Notes under the pieces: model-generated
Databases searched by the model: none
Told to the model about the DNA's origin: nothing
What the model saw: the letters and a program-made list of their open reading frames with translations, nothing else
Translations under genes and position numbers: made by a program
Part shown: piece after piece, positions 14,360 to 21,873 of the stretch
Position numbering within the stretch: the first letter of the stretch is position 1
Layout of the letters: each line of letters opens with the position of its first letter
From: Desulfurivibrio alkaliphilus
GTDB taxonomy: Bacteria; Desulfobacterota; Desulfobulbia; Desulfobulbales; Desulfurivibrionaceae
Direction: 5' to 3'
DNA: 24,531 nt
Assembly (NCBI GenBank): GCA_011048585.1
Contig: DSDS01000149.1
Span: 1 to 24,531 of the forward strand

Positions 14360-15517
14360 CTAACCGAAGAGAAGAGTGATCAGGTCCTTGCCCAGAAAAC
14401 CCCGAGCCATAAAGTTCAGACCGACATAGAAAGCGATAACGATAAAGATCCGGGTCAGGACTTTATCCGGGATATACTGGGAGGTCCGGGGACCAACCAT
14501 CGAGCCCACAAAAACCCCCACCAATTGGGCTCCGATCAGGGGCCAGTGCACCAGGACTCCGGCCGCCATATAGCTCAAGATACTGGTGATCATTCCGATC
14601 AATACCGCCATGGCCGAAGTGCCGGCGGCCAGGTACATGGGCAGACCGGTGACGCTGGTCAGAAACGGCACCAGCATAAAGCCGCCGCCAACCCCCAGGA
14701 AGGCGGCAATGGAGGCGATCACGAAACCGCCGACAATGGGCAGCAGAGGACTGAAGGAAAACTCAACCCCGTAAAAATTAAAGGATATTTTGCCCAAGCT
14801 CCACTTGTTCACCTTGACGCCAAGCTCACTGGTATCAACCTTTTCGCCGGCCCGCTTTCTTTTCATGGTGGCCTCAAAAGCGTTAGCTGCCTCCTTGGCC
14901 TTCTTCTTCCTTTTGGCCCCGGCCGGGGTGGTCTCGTAAAGCATGTAGATGCCCAAAAAAAGCACAAAAACACCGAAGTATCCGACATATTCGCGGAAGG
15001 AAATCTTACCGGCGGTGAGGGTGGGAATCAGGTAACTACCGGCGATGGAGCCGATGGCCAGAAAGAGACCGACCGGCCAGACCAGCCGGCCGAGCTTGAA
15101 GTAATTGAAGGTTGAAACCAGGGCGCTGAATCCCCCCAAGAACTGGTTGGAGACCCGAATCGAATCGGTCACCGTCTTGTTCAAGGTCGGAGCGCTTTCC
15201 CTGAAACTGTTGGCATAGTTGCCCAAACCATAGATGGAGATATGGCCGACACCGGCCATGATTCCGCCAAAGGCTCCCACCGTGGAGAAAATCCAGCCCA
15301 CCCAGATGGCCCAGAAGAAAGCCAGAACCAGATTGACCTGCGCCCCCCCGGGAATACCAAGATAGCCGATTTCAGCCTCGGCGTTGACGGCACCGGCGGC
15401 GATGGCCTGGTTGATGGCCTCGGCCAACTGGTCATCACCGCCCAAGGCCAACCCTCCCAGCATTGTCAGTAGAATCACCATGGCAAGCAGCGGGGTTAAC
15501 AAAACTTTTTTTGGCAT
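14360..15517 (-). CDS. TauE/SafE-family anion exporter (sulfite/organosulfonate type), enlarged
   Basis: The protein has 385 residues, against about 250 for simple members. A hydrophobic N-terminal segment (1-24) and an extracytoplasmic loop precede the first conserved half (VGAFGGIMAGVGHISIYG, 80-97). After several membrane helices comes a strongly basic cytoplasmic loop (about 198-240, with AKRKKKAKEA). The second conserved half is AAFLGVGGGFMLVPFLTSV (271-289) followed by four more helices. The internal repeat is diagnostic of TauE/SafE permeases, which move sulfite, sulfoacetate, taurine-related or similar anions. In a sulfur-metabolising host, sulfite or thiosulfate export is the obvious guess, but the substrate is not shown. 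ATG 15517 has GGAGG 6 bases upstream; an in-frame ATG at 15616 has no such support. A sigma-54 promoter and a regulator gene lie just upstream. Confidence 0.88.
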   Translation of the reverse strand: MPKKVLLTPLLAMVILLTMLGGLALGGDDQLAEAINQAIAAGAVNAEAEIGYLGIPGGAQVNLVLAFFWAIWVGWIFSTVGAFGGIMAGVGHISIYGLGNYANSFRESAPTLNKTVTDSIRVSNQFLGGFSALVSTFNYFKLGRLVWPVGLFLAIGSIAGSYLIPTLTAGKISFREYVGYFGVFVLFLGIYMLYETTPAGAKRKKKAKEAANAFEATMKRKRAGEKVDTSELGVKVNKWSLGKISFNFYGVEFSFSPLLPIVGGFVIASIAAFLGVGGGFMLVPFLTSVTGLPMYLAAGTSAMAVLIGMITSILSYMAAGVLVHWPLIGAQLVGVFVGSMVGPRTSQYIPDKVLTRIFIVIAFYVGLNFMARGFLGKDLITLLFG

Positions 15518-15541
15518 AACACTCCTCCCTGTTTGGTTGCG

Positions 15542-15560
15542 CCTCCCGGACCCGCGGAGG
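15542..15560 (-). promoter_or_regulatory. Possible leader hairpin of the TauE gene
   Basis: On the minus strand, CCTCC (15560-15556) can pair with GGAGG (15546-15542) across an 8-10 base loop. The same CCTCC could pair instead with the identical GGGAGG of the ribosome-binding site (15530-15525). The two pairings exclude each other, which would allow translational control. The stem is only five pairs, so this is a weak suggestion. Confidence 0.2.
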
Positions 15561-15624
15561 TCTTTTTGCCCTGCCGAAACCGATCCACAGCCGCGAAACA
15601 AGCGGCTTCCCGCCAACTGGACCT

Positions 15625-15640
15625 AGCAAGAACGATGCCG
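15625..15640 (-). promoter_or_regulatory. Sigma-54 promoter of the TauE/SafE gene
   Basis: The minus strand reads CGGCATCGTTCTTGCT: GG-N10-GC with a full TTGCT -12 element and GGCA of the -24. The predicted start is near 15614, giving a leader of about 97 bases. The gene for a sigma-54-dependent activator ends 168 bases upstream, and a palindrome at 15777-15789 sits about 140 bases upstream of the -24 element, a usual enhancer distance. Confidence 0.5.
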
Positions 15641-15776
15641 CTACCCGGAGTTTACGCCTCTTTTAATTAATGGGAGCCATTTTTTCATCTTACGTAATTT
15701 CAACGAGATAGATGGACCACCAGGAGTCGGTTTACTTTGCCGTCCTGACAGGGAGGGATATTGCCGCAACCATTGT

Positions 15777-15789
15777 GTTGCGGTGCAAC
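15777..15789. promoter_or_regulatory. GTTGC-N3-GCAAC palindrome, copy 2: candidate enhancer site
   Basis: GTTGCGGTGCAAC is an inverted repeat about 165 bases upstream of the predicted TauE transcription start and 19 bases beyond the stop of the sigma-54 regulator gene. Just before it, CCGCAAC (15764-15770) can pair with GTTGCGG (15777-15783). The same arrangement, CAAC-N6-GTTGC-N3-GCAAC, occurs at 6476-6498. It is the most obvious binding site for the activator encoded next door; that link is inference. Confidence 0.45.
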
Positions 15790-15807
15790 AGAAAAGAGGC
15801 GGCCCGA

Positions 15808-17247
15808 TTACTGGTCATGGCCGTTGGAGGATTGGTCGGTTGCCCGCCCAAAACGCCGCAGCAGGCGTTGAAAAGCCTGGCGCCCCAGGCCGCTGGCCTT
15901 GGCCGCGGCCGTTACGTTGCCGCCACTGCGCTGGAGGGCGCGGTTAAGATACTCCCGGGAAAAACCGGCCACCAATTCCTGCTTGGCCCGGTTGTAGGGA
16001 AGCTGCCCCAGGGTGGCCGCTCCCCAGCACTCCTCCCTGGCCACTCCTCCGCAACCCAGTTCAGCGGGGGAAATCTCCTCACTGGTGGCCAGCAGCACCG
16101 CCCGCTTGATCACGTTCTGCAACTCACGAACATTGCCCGGCCAGGAGCGCCGCAACATAACCTGCCGAGCCTCCTCGGAAAAAAAGAGACCTTCCCGGCC
16201 ATATTCGGCACTATATTTTTCCAGAAAGTGGTGGGCCAGCAACGGAATATCCTCGGGGCGTTCCTGGAGGGAGGGCATAACCAGCGGCACCACATTGAGC
16301 CGATAGAAAAGATCCTCGCGGAAATCACCCCGGCGAATCTTCTCTTCAAGGTCCTGGTTGGTGGTGGCCAGCACCCGAACATCCACCGCCATGCTTTTGG
16401 TTTGCCCTAAAGGCATGATCTCCTTTTCCTGCAGAACCCGCAGCAGTTTGGTTTGCAGGGATAAGGGCAGATCCCCGATCTCGTCCAGAAGCAGGGTGGA
16501 GCCCTGGGCCTCTAGGAACAGACCCTTTTTGTCATGAGCGGCGCCGGTAAAGGCTCCGCGCACATAGCCAAAAAGCTCGCTCTCCAGGATCTCTGCCGGT
16601 AGTGCCGGACAGTTAACGGCCACAAACGGTTTGGCCGCCCGGCCGCTGCTGGCATGCAGAGCCCGGGCGGCCAACTCCTTGCCGGTGCCCGATTCCCCCC
16701 TGATCAACACCGTGACATCGGTATCGGCCACCTTGTTAATCAGTTCAAACACCTCCCGCATCCGGCCGGAGTTGCCATGAAATCCCGGAAACGCGGCCTG
16801 CGCGCCAAGTTGCTGCTGCAACCGCTGGTTTTCCTTGAGCAGCCTCACCCTCTCCAGGCAGCGTTTGAGACTGTGAATAATCCGTTCCTGATCGAAGGGT
16901 TTCTCAATAAAGTCATAGGCCCCCTCCTTAAGGGTCAACACCGCCAGCTCGACGTTGCCGTATCCGGTCATCACGATCACCGAAACACCGGGGTTGATCT
17001 CCTTGGCCTTGCGCAACAGGGTCATGCCGTCCAGCCCCGGCATCTTGAGATCGGTGATGATCACCTCGGGCCGCCACCGGGCCAGCAGCTCACCGGCCTC
17101 CTCCCCCGAGGAGGAGCTTTTCACCAGGCAATCACATTTACGTTTGACCAGACGGGCAAGCATGGTCAACATATCGGGGTCATCATCCACCAGCAGCAGC
17201 CGGGGCCGATCATCCATACCCCCACCGTCATCAAAATCCAGGGTCAT
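15808..17247 (-). CDS. Sigma-54-dependent (NtrC-family) response regulator
   Basis: The protein has 479 residues. The receiver (14-130) has acidic residues D21-D23, phospho-acceptor D66 (ITDLKMPG), T94 and K116. The AAA+ domain (about 158-390) has Walker A GESGTGKE (184-191), the sigma-54 contact loop GAFTGA (231-236), Walker B LLLDEIGD (252-259) and RRSWPGNVRELQNVI (366-380). A Fis-type helix-turn-helix closes the protein (about 430-467, GGNVTAAAKASGLGRQAFQ). It is a full activator of sigma-54 promoters. ATG 17247 has AGAGGT at good spacing; an ATG at 17217 is less likely. No histidine kinase is adjacent. The TauE gene downstream has a -24/-12 promoter and a palindrome, so it is the likely target; the kinase at 4320-6242 is one possible partner. 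Confidence 0.93.
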   Translation of the reverse strand: MTLDFDDGGGMDDRPRLLLVDDDPDMLTMLARLVKRKCDCLVKSSSSGEEAGELLARWRPEVIITDLKMPGLDGMTLLRKAKEINPGVSVIVMTGYGNVELAVLTLKEGAYDFIEKPFDQERIIHSLKRCLERVRLLKENQRLQQQLGAQAAFPGFHGNSGRMREVFELINKVADTDVTVLIRGESGTGKELAARALHASSGRAAKPFVAVNCPALPAEILESELFGYVRGAFTGAAHDKKGLFLEAQGSTLLLDEIGDLPLSLQTKLLRVLQEKEIMPLGQTKSMAVDVRVLATTNQDLEEKIRRGDFREDLFYRLNVVPLVMPSLQERPEDIPLLAHHFLEKYSAEYGREGLFFSEEARQVMLRRSWPGNVRELQNVIKRAVLLATSEEISPAELGCGGVAREECWGAATLGQLPYNRAKQELVAGFSREYLNRALQRSGGNVTAAAKASGLGRQAFQRLLRRFGRATDQSSNGHDQ

Positions 17248-17589
17248 AAGTTACCTCTATCGCTGTTTCGCCGCCCTGCTCCAACATCAGGAAGAGTACC
17301 ATAACCCGCGCCATTTGCGCAATTTACATCTAAAGGGGGTTGCCCGGCGGTCGCCGCCGGGGGGGGCCGGGGGGTGATTCACCATCGCCGCCGCTAAAAT
17401 CTTGATTCAATCTTGCAAAACGCCCCTCCATACTGTAGAGTAGGCGGGTTTTTTTACTTCACACATTCCGCCGCCCGAACAGCCGCCATCCAAAGCGGCC
17501 CAACGGCGATCCCCTCTGGTGCCCTTGAGCTTATGGGTTGGGAGACGGAATGGAGGATCAACCAAAATCTAAATTTGTAAGGAGAAACC
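17248..17589. other. Divergent intergenic region between the sigma-54 regulator and rpsB
   Basis: There are 342 bases without a gene. From the left, the region holds the short leader of the minus-strand regulator, then a G-rich stretch with runs of 8 and 6 G separated by CC (17359-17374) and an adjacent short repeat CGGCG-GT-CGCCG (17346-17357). The probable rpsB promoter and a leader of about 140 bases follow. CGCC and GGCG (17421-17424, 17443-17446) could form a weak hairpin just before seven T (17449-17455), which may be an attenuator or simply chance. Confidence 0.5.
17413..17441 (+). promoter_or_regulatory. Probable sigma-70 promoter of the rpsB operon
   Basis: TTGCAA (17413-17418) and TAGAGT (17436-17441) are 17 bases apart, with four of six matches in the -10. 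A start near 17448 leaves a leader of about 140 bases, long enough for the S2 autoregulation known for rpsB leaders in other bacteria. I cannot identify a specific S2 site. Confidence 0.4.
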
Positions 17590-18381
17590 ATGTCCCAAGC
17601 AGAACTGCCCAAAATCAACATGCGTGAAATGCTCGAAGCCGGCCTCCACTTCGGCCACCAGACCCGCCGCTGGAATCCCAAGATGAAGCCCTATATCTTT
17701 GGGGCCCGCAACGGCATCTACATCATTAACCTGGACAAAACCCTGCCTCTGTTCAGCAAGGCCTGTGAATTTATGGCCAAAACCGCGGCCCAGGGCGGCA
17801 GCGTTCTCTTCGTCGGCACCAAGCGCCAGGCCCAGGAGATCATCCGGGAAGAGGCGACCCGCTGCGGGATGCACTTTGTCGACCACCGCTGGCTGGGCGG
17901 CATGCTGACCAATCATCAAACCATCAAGAAGAGCGTGGACCGGCTTAAAAACTACACCACCATGCAGGAAGACGGCACCATCAACCGTTACAAAAAGAAA
18001 GAGATTCTGATGATCCAGAAGGAGACTCTGAAGCTGGAGCGCAACATCGGCGGAATCAAGGAGATGAAGTCCCTGCCCGCCGCCATCTTCGTGGTCGACC
18101 CCAAGCGCGAAAACATCGCCGTCGAAGAGGCCAACCGCCTGGGAATTCCGGTGGTGGCCATCGCCGACACCAACTGCGACCCCAGCGGCATCGATTACCT
18201 GATCCCCGGCAACGACGACGCCATCAAATCGATCCGCCTGGTGGCTTCCCGCATGGCCGACTCGGTGCTGGCCGGCAAGGAAAGCCACGCCATGGCCCAG
18301 CAGGCCGCCACCGACAAGGCCGACGAAGTCGTGATCGCCGCCGGCGCTCCGGCGGAGGAAGAGGAGCAGATCCAGGGTTGA
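17590..18381 (+). CDS. rpsB: 30S ribosomal protein S2
   Basis: The protein has 263 residues and full family length. The conserved S2 blocks are present in order: GLHFGHQTRRWNPKMKPYIF (17-36), the NLDKT segment, LFVGTKRQAQE, HRWLGGMLTN, and FVVDPKRENIAVEEANRLGIPVV. The last 25 or so residues are an Ala/Glu-rich tail of the variable kind. S2 binds the 30S head-platform junction and is among the last proteins to assemble. AAGGAGA stands just before the ATG. It is the first gene of a long plus-strand housekeeping operon and precedes tsf, as in most bacteria. Confidence 0.98.
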   Translation: MSQAELPKINMREMLEAGLHFGHQTRRWNPKMKPYIFGARNGIYIINLDKTLPLFSKACEFMAKTAAQGGSVLFVGTKRQAQEIIREEATRCGMHFVDHRWLGGMLTNHQTIKKSVDRLKNYTTMQEDGTINRYKKKEILMIQKETLKLERNIGGIKEMKSLPAAIFVVDPKRENIAVEEANRLGIPVVAIADTNCDPSGIDYLIPGNDDAIKSIRLVASRMADSVLAGKESHAMAQQAATDKADEVVIAAGAPAEEEEQIQG

Positions 18382-18438
18382 TCAGCTCCCAAACCTGACA
18401 GTTAAGCAAACAGCTCTTTTCAAACAAAGGAGAAAGAC

Positions 18439-19029
18439 GTGCAGATTACTTCCCAGATGGTCAAAGAACTCCGCGACAAAACCAACGCGGGGATGATGGA
18501 TTGCAAAAAGGCATTGGCCGAAACCGGCGGCGATATGGAAAAGGCCATCGATTTCCTGCGCCAGAAGGGTCTGGCCGTGGCCAAGAAACGGGCCGACCGG
18601 GCCACCAGCGAAGGGGTGGTGGAAACCTACATCCATGCCGGCGGCAAGCTCGGAGTGATGGTCGAGGTTGGCTGTGAAACCGATTTCGTAGCCAAAAACA
18701 GTGATTTTCAGGAGTTTGCCAAAAACGTGGCCATGCATATCGCCGCCTCCGCCCCCTTGGCCATCAAGCGCGAGGAGGTGCCGGCGGATCTGCTGGAGCG
18801 GGAGCGCAACATCTACAAGCAGCAGGCTCTTGATTCCGGCAAACCGGAAAACATCCTCGACAAGATCATCAGCGGCAAGGTGGAAAAGTATTATGCCGAT
18901 GTCTGCCTGATGGAACAGAAGTATGTCAAAAATCCCGACCTCACCATCCAGGACCTGCTCAACGAGTTGATCGCCAAACTGGGGGAGAACATCTCCATTA
19001 AGCGCTTCGCTCGCTTCCAGATCGGGTAA
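18439..19029 (+). CDS. tsf: Elongation factor Ts, short form
   Basis: The protein has 196 residues, the short form known from Thermus and many Desulfobacterota rather than the 283 residues of E. coli. The N-terminal UBA-like domain has VKELRDKTNAGMMDCKKAL (9-27), and the core has VGCETDFVAKN, whose TDFVA residues insert into EF-Tu to release GDP. The protein recycles EF-Tu in the cytosol. The start is GTG 18439 with AGGAG 7 bases upstream. It lies 57 bases after rpsB and 3 bases before pyrH. Confidence 0.97.
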   Translation: MQITSQMVKELRDKTNAGMMDCKKALAETGGDMEKAIDFLRQKGLAVAKKRADRATSEGVVETYIHAGGKLGVMVEVGCETDFVAKNSDFQEFAKNVAMHIAASAPLAIKREEVPADLLERERNIYKQQALDSGKPENILDKIISGKVEKYYADVCLMEQKYVKNPDLTIQDLLNELIAKLGENISIKRFARFQIG

Positions 19030-19032
19030 GCG

Positions 19033-19758
19033 ATGAGCGGCCAATCCTCAAACAAGCCCCACCGGCGGGTACTGCTCAAGCTGAGCGGGGAGGCCCTGAT
19101 GGGCCGGCAGGCTTACGGAATCAGCGGCGAGGTTCTCAACTATCTCGCCGCTGAGATCCGGGAGATTGTCGCTTTGGGTGTCCAGGTAGGTCTGGTGATC
19201 GGGGCCGGCAACATCTTTCGGGGCATGGCCGGCTCCGCCGCCGGTATGGATCGGGCCACCGCCGACAATATGGGCATGCTGGCCACGGTGATCAACGCCC
19301 TGTCCCTGCACGACGCCCTGGAGCGGCAGGGGGTGGCGGCCCGGGTGCTGTCGGCCATCGACATGCCCTCGGTCTGTGAGTCCTTTTCCCGCCAGAAAGC
19401 CCAGCACCATCTTAACAAGGATCGGGTGGTGGTCTTCGCCGCCGGCACCGGCAACCCCTATTTCACCACCGACACCGCCGCCATGCTGCGGGCCCTGGAG
19501 ATCAAGGCCGATCTGGTCTGCAAGGCCACCCGGGTCGATGGCGTTTACGACAAGGATCCCCTCCGCCACCAGGATGCCGTCCGTTTTGATACCCTGAGTT
19601 TTGAGGAGGTCCTGACCCGCCGCCTGAAGGTGATGGATTCGGCGGCAATCTCCCTGGCCATGGACAACGCCACTCCGATCATGGTCTTTGACATGAACGT
19701 GCCGGGCAACATGAAAAAGGCGGTGAGCGGCGAACAGGTCGGAACCCTGATCAAGTAA
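19033..19758 (+). CDS. pyrH: Uridylate (UMP) kinase
   Basis: The protein has 241 residues of the amino-acid-kinase fold. The motifs are LLKLSGEALMG near the N-terminus, VIGAGNIFRGMAG, ATADNMGMLATVINALSL, and VVFAAGTGNPYFTTDTAA, all typical of bacterial hexameric UMP kinase. It makes UDP from UMP and ATP for nucleic acid and cell-wall precursor synthesis. The start codon follows the tsf stop by 3 bases with only a weak ribosome-binding site, so translation is probably coupled to tsf. Confidence 0.97.
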   Translation: MSGQSSNKPHRRVLLKLSGEALMGRQAYGISGEVLNYLAAEIREIVALGVQVGLVIGAGNIFRGMAGSAAGMDRATADNMGMLATVINALSLHDALERQGVAARVLSAIDMPSVCESFSRQKAQHHLNKDRVVVFAAGTGNPYFTTDTAAMLRALEIKADLVCKATRVDGVYDKDPLRHQDAVRFDTLSFEEVLTRRLKVMDSAAISLAMDNATPIMVFDMNVPGNMKKAVSGEQVGTLIK

Positions 19759-19781
19759 AAGATTTTCAAGGAGCGAGAGCG

Positions 19782-20336
19782 ATGGATGAAGTGATTCTGG
19801 AGATGTCCGAGAAAATGGAGCAAAGTCTTGAGGCCTATCGCCGCGAACTAACCCGCATCCGCACCGGTCGCGCTTCTCTCAATCTGCTGGACGGCATCAA
19901 GGTGGAGGCTTACGGCTCCTCCATGCCGCTCAACCAGGTGGCCACCCTCACCATTCCCGAAAGCCGGATGATCGTGATTCAACCCTGGGACACCCAGCAG
20001 CTCAAGGCAATTGAAAAGGCGATTTTCGCCTCCGATATCGGTCTTAATCCCAGCAGCGACGGCAAGGTGATCCGCCTGAGCATCCCTCAGCTCACCGAAG
20101 AGCGGCGCAAAGAGCTGGTCAAACAGGTAAAAAAGATCAGCGAGGAGTACCGGGTGGCGATCCGCAACTCCCGGCGCGACGCCTTGGATACCCTTAAAAA
20201 GCTTAAGACCGACAAGCAGTTGCCGGAGGATGACTTTTTTCGCCTGCAGGATGAAGCCCAGAAGGAAACCGACGCTTTCATCGGCAAAATCGACGCCATC
20301 ATGGCCGACAAAGAAAAAGAGATGATGGAAATCTGA
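19782..20336 (+). CDS. frr: Ribosome recycling factor
   Basis: The protein has 184 residues, the normal length. The family blocks RTGRASLNLLDGIKVEAYGS, the hinge around LNQVATLTIPESRMIVIQPWD, and the helical C-terminus with RVAIRNSRRDALDTLKK are all present. With EF-G it splits the post-termination ribosome. AAGGAG stands 8 bases before the ATG. Its TGA overlaps the ATG of uppS by one base (TGATG), a coupling arrangement. Confidence 0.98.
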   Translation: MDEVILEMSEKMEQSLEAYRRELTRIRTGRASLNLLDGIKVEAYGSSMPLNQVATLTIPESRMIVIQPWDTQQLKAIEKAIFASDIGLNPSSDGKVIRLSIPQLTEERRKELVKQVKKISEEYRVAIRNSRRDALDTLKKLKTDKQLPEDDFFRLQDEAQKETDAFIGKIDAIMADKEKEMMEI

Positions 20337-21076
20337 TGCCGGATCAGTCCCGGCTGCCCCGCCATGTCGCCATCATCATGGATGGCAACGGCCGCTGGGC
20401 CCGCCAACAGGGAAACCCCCGGATCATAGGTCACCAGGCCGGGGTTCGCTCGGTCCAGGAAGTGGTCAAATGCGCCCGCGAACTGGGGATCAAGGCCCTT
20501 ACCCTTTATGCCTTCTCCACCGAAAACTGGCAACGCCCCGGCTCCGAGGTGGAAAACCTGATGGGCCTGTTGCAGACCTATCTGGAGAGTCAACTGGACA
20601 AGATGCTGCAAAACCAGGTCCAACTGCGGACCTGTGGCCGGATCGAACGACTGCCCCCCAAGGTTCGCCAGATTCTGGAAAGGACCATGGCCAAAACCGC
20701 AGCCAATGACGGATTGATTCTTAATCTGGCCCTCAGTTACGGAAGCCGCGACGAGATTTTACGGGCCACCCGGCACCTGGCCCTGGAAGCCGCCCAAGGC
20801 CGTCTCCAGCCCGAAGAGATCACCGAGGAGTTGTTCGGCGCCCAGTTGGACACTTCCGGCCTCCCCGATCCCGACCTCATGATCCGGACCGGCGGCGAGG
20901 CCAGGTTGAGCAATTTCCTGCTCTGGCAACTCTCCTACAGTGAACTTTACTTTACCAGGGTGCTGTGGCCCGATTTCGGCCGGGAAGATTTCCTGGCCGC
21001 CATCGGCGACTACCAGCAGCGCCAGCGCCGTTTCGGCCGTACCGGCGAACAGATAAGCGACCGGGAGCAGGAATAA
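20336..21076 (+). CDS. uppS: Undecaprenyl diphosphate synthase (cis-prenyltransferase)
   Basis: The protein has 246 residues. The substrate-binding motif HVAIIMDGNGRWA (10-22) contains the catalytic D16. Then come YAFSTENW and the C-terminal signature DLMIRTGGEARLSNFLLWQ followed by YSELYFTRVLWPDF. It condenses eight isopentenyl diphosphates onto farnesyl diphosphate to make the lipid carrier for peptidoglycan and O-antigen. It shares one base with frr at its start and one with cdsA at its end (TAATG), so three genes are translationally chained. Confidence 0.97.
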   Translation: MPDQSRLPRHVAIIMDGNGRWARQQGNPRIIGHQAGVRSVQEVVKCARELGIKALTLYAFSTENWQRPGSEVENLMGLLQTYLESQLDKMLQNQVQLRTCGRIERLPPKVRQILERTMAKTAANDGLILNLALSYGSRDEILRATRHLALEAAQGRLQPEEITEELFGAQLDTSGLPDPDLMIRTGGEARLSNFLLWQLSYSELYFTRVLWPDFGREDFLAAIGDYQQRQRRFGRTGEQISDREQE

Positions 21077-21870
21077 TGCAACGGATTTTAACCGGGGTGG
21101 TGATCGGCATCGCCTGGCTGCTGCTGCTGCTCTACGCCCCCTCCCTGCTCTTTTTGACCGTGATCTGCCTGCTGGCCCTTCTCGCCCTGCGGGAATATGG
21201 GTTTATGCTGCTGGTTAAAGAGGGGGAACCGGGGCTGCGCCCGCTGTTTCTCATCCTGGCCATGCTGCCGGTTCTGACCGCCGCCACCACCAATCCCGCC
21301 CTGATCGGGGCCGCCGCCATGGCCGCCCTGGCCGGCCTGATCCTGCTGACCATCTTCCGCTACGCCCACTTGAGCGATCCCCACGGCTTTCTGATGCGCT
21401 CGGTTTTTGCCCTGTTCTATCCCGCGGTACTGTTGGCCCACTTTCCCCTCCTGATGGCCATGCCCCAGGGCCGGGAGTGGCTGATCATCGCGGGCCTGAT
21501 CACGGTGGCCACCGATTCTGGCGCCTATTACGTCGGCACCACCCTGGGCCGGCATAAGCTCTGCCCGGCCCTGAGTCCCGGCAAAACCGTGGAGGGTCTG
21601 CTGGGCGGGGTCCTGGCCGGACTGACGGTGACCGGTCTGGCCGCCTGGCTCTTCTTTCCGGCCATCAACCTGTTGCAGGCCCTGCTTTTTGCCTTTATCC
21701 TTTCCCTGGCCGGCGTGGTCGGAGACCTGACCGAATCGCTGTTGAAACGGGGAGCGGGGGTCAAGGATTCCGGTCGCCTGCTGCCGGGACACGGCGGCAT
21801 CCTCGACCGGATCGACTCGCTGCTGCTGGTCGCCCCGTTGCTCTACTACCTGCTGCTGCTGACCAACTAG
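21076..21870 (+). CDS. cdsA: Phosphatidate cytidylyltransferase (CDP-diglyceride synthase)
   Basis: The protein has 264 residues and about eight hydrophobic helices. The diagnostic signature, SLLKRGAGVKDSGRLLPGHG followed by GILDRID (221-247), is complete. The enzyme makes CDP-diacylglycerol from phosphatidate and CTP in the inner membrane, the branch point for all phospholipids. The frame is open upstream, but ATG 21076 is the right start: it overlaps the uppS stop as TAATG, has AGGA just upstream, and gives the usual short N-terminus before the first helix. Confidence 0.96.
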   Translation: MQRILTGVVIGIAWLLLLLYAPSLLFLTVICLLALLALREYGFMLLVKEGEPGLRPLFLILAMLPVLTAATTNPALIGAAAMAALAGLILLTIFRYAHLSDPHGFLMRSVFALFYPAVLLAHFPLLMAMPQGREWLIIAGLITVATDSGAYYVGTTLGRHKLCPALSPGKTVEGLLGGVLAGLTVTGLAAWLFFPAINLLQALLFAFILSLAGVVGDLTESLLKRGAGVKDSGRLLPGHGGILDRIDSLLLVAPLLYYLLLLTN

Positions 21871-21873
21871 ACC

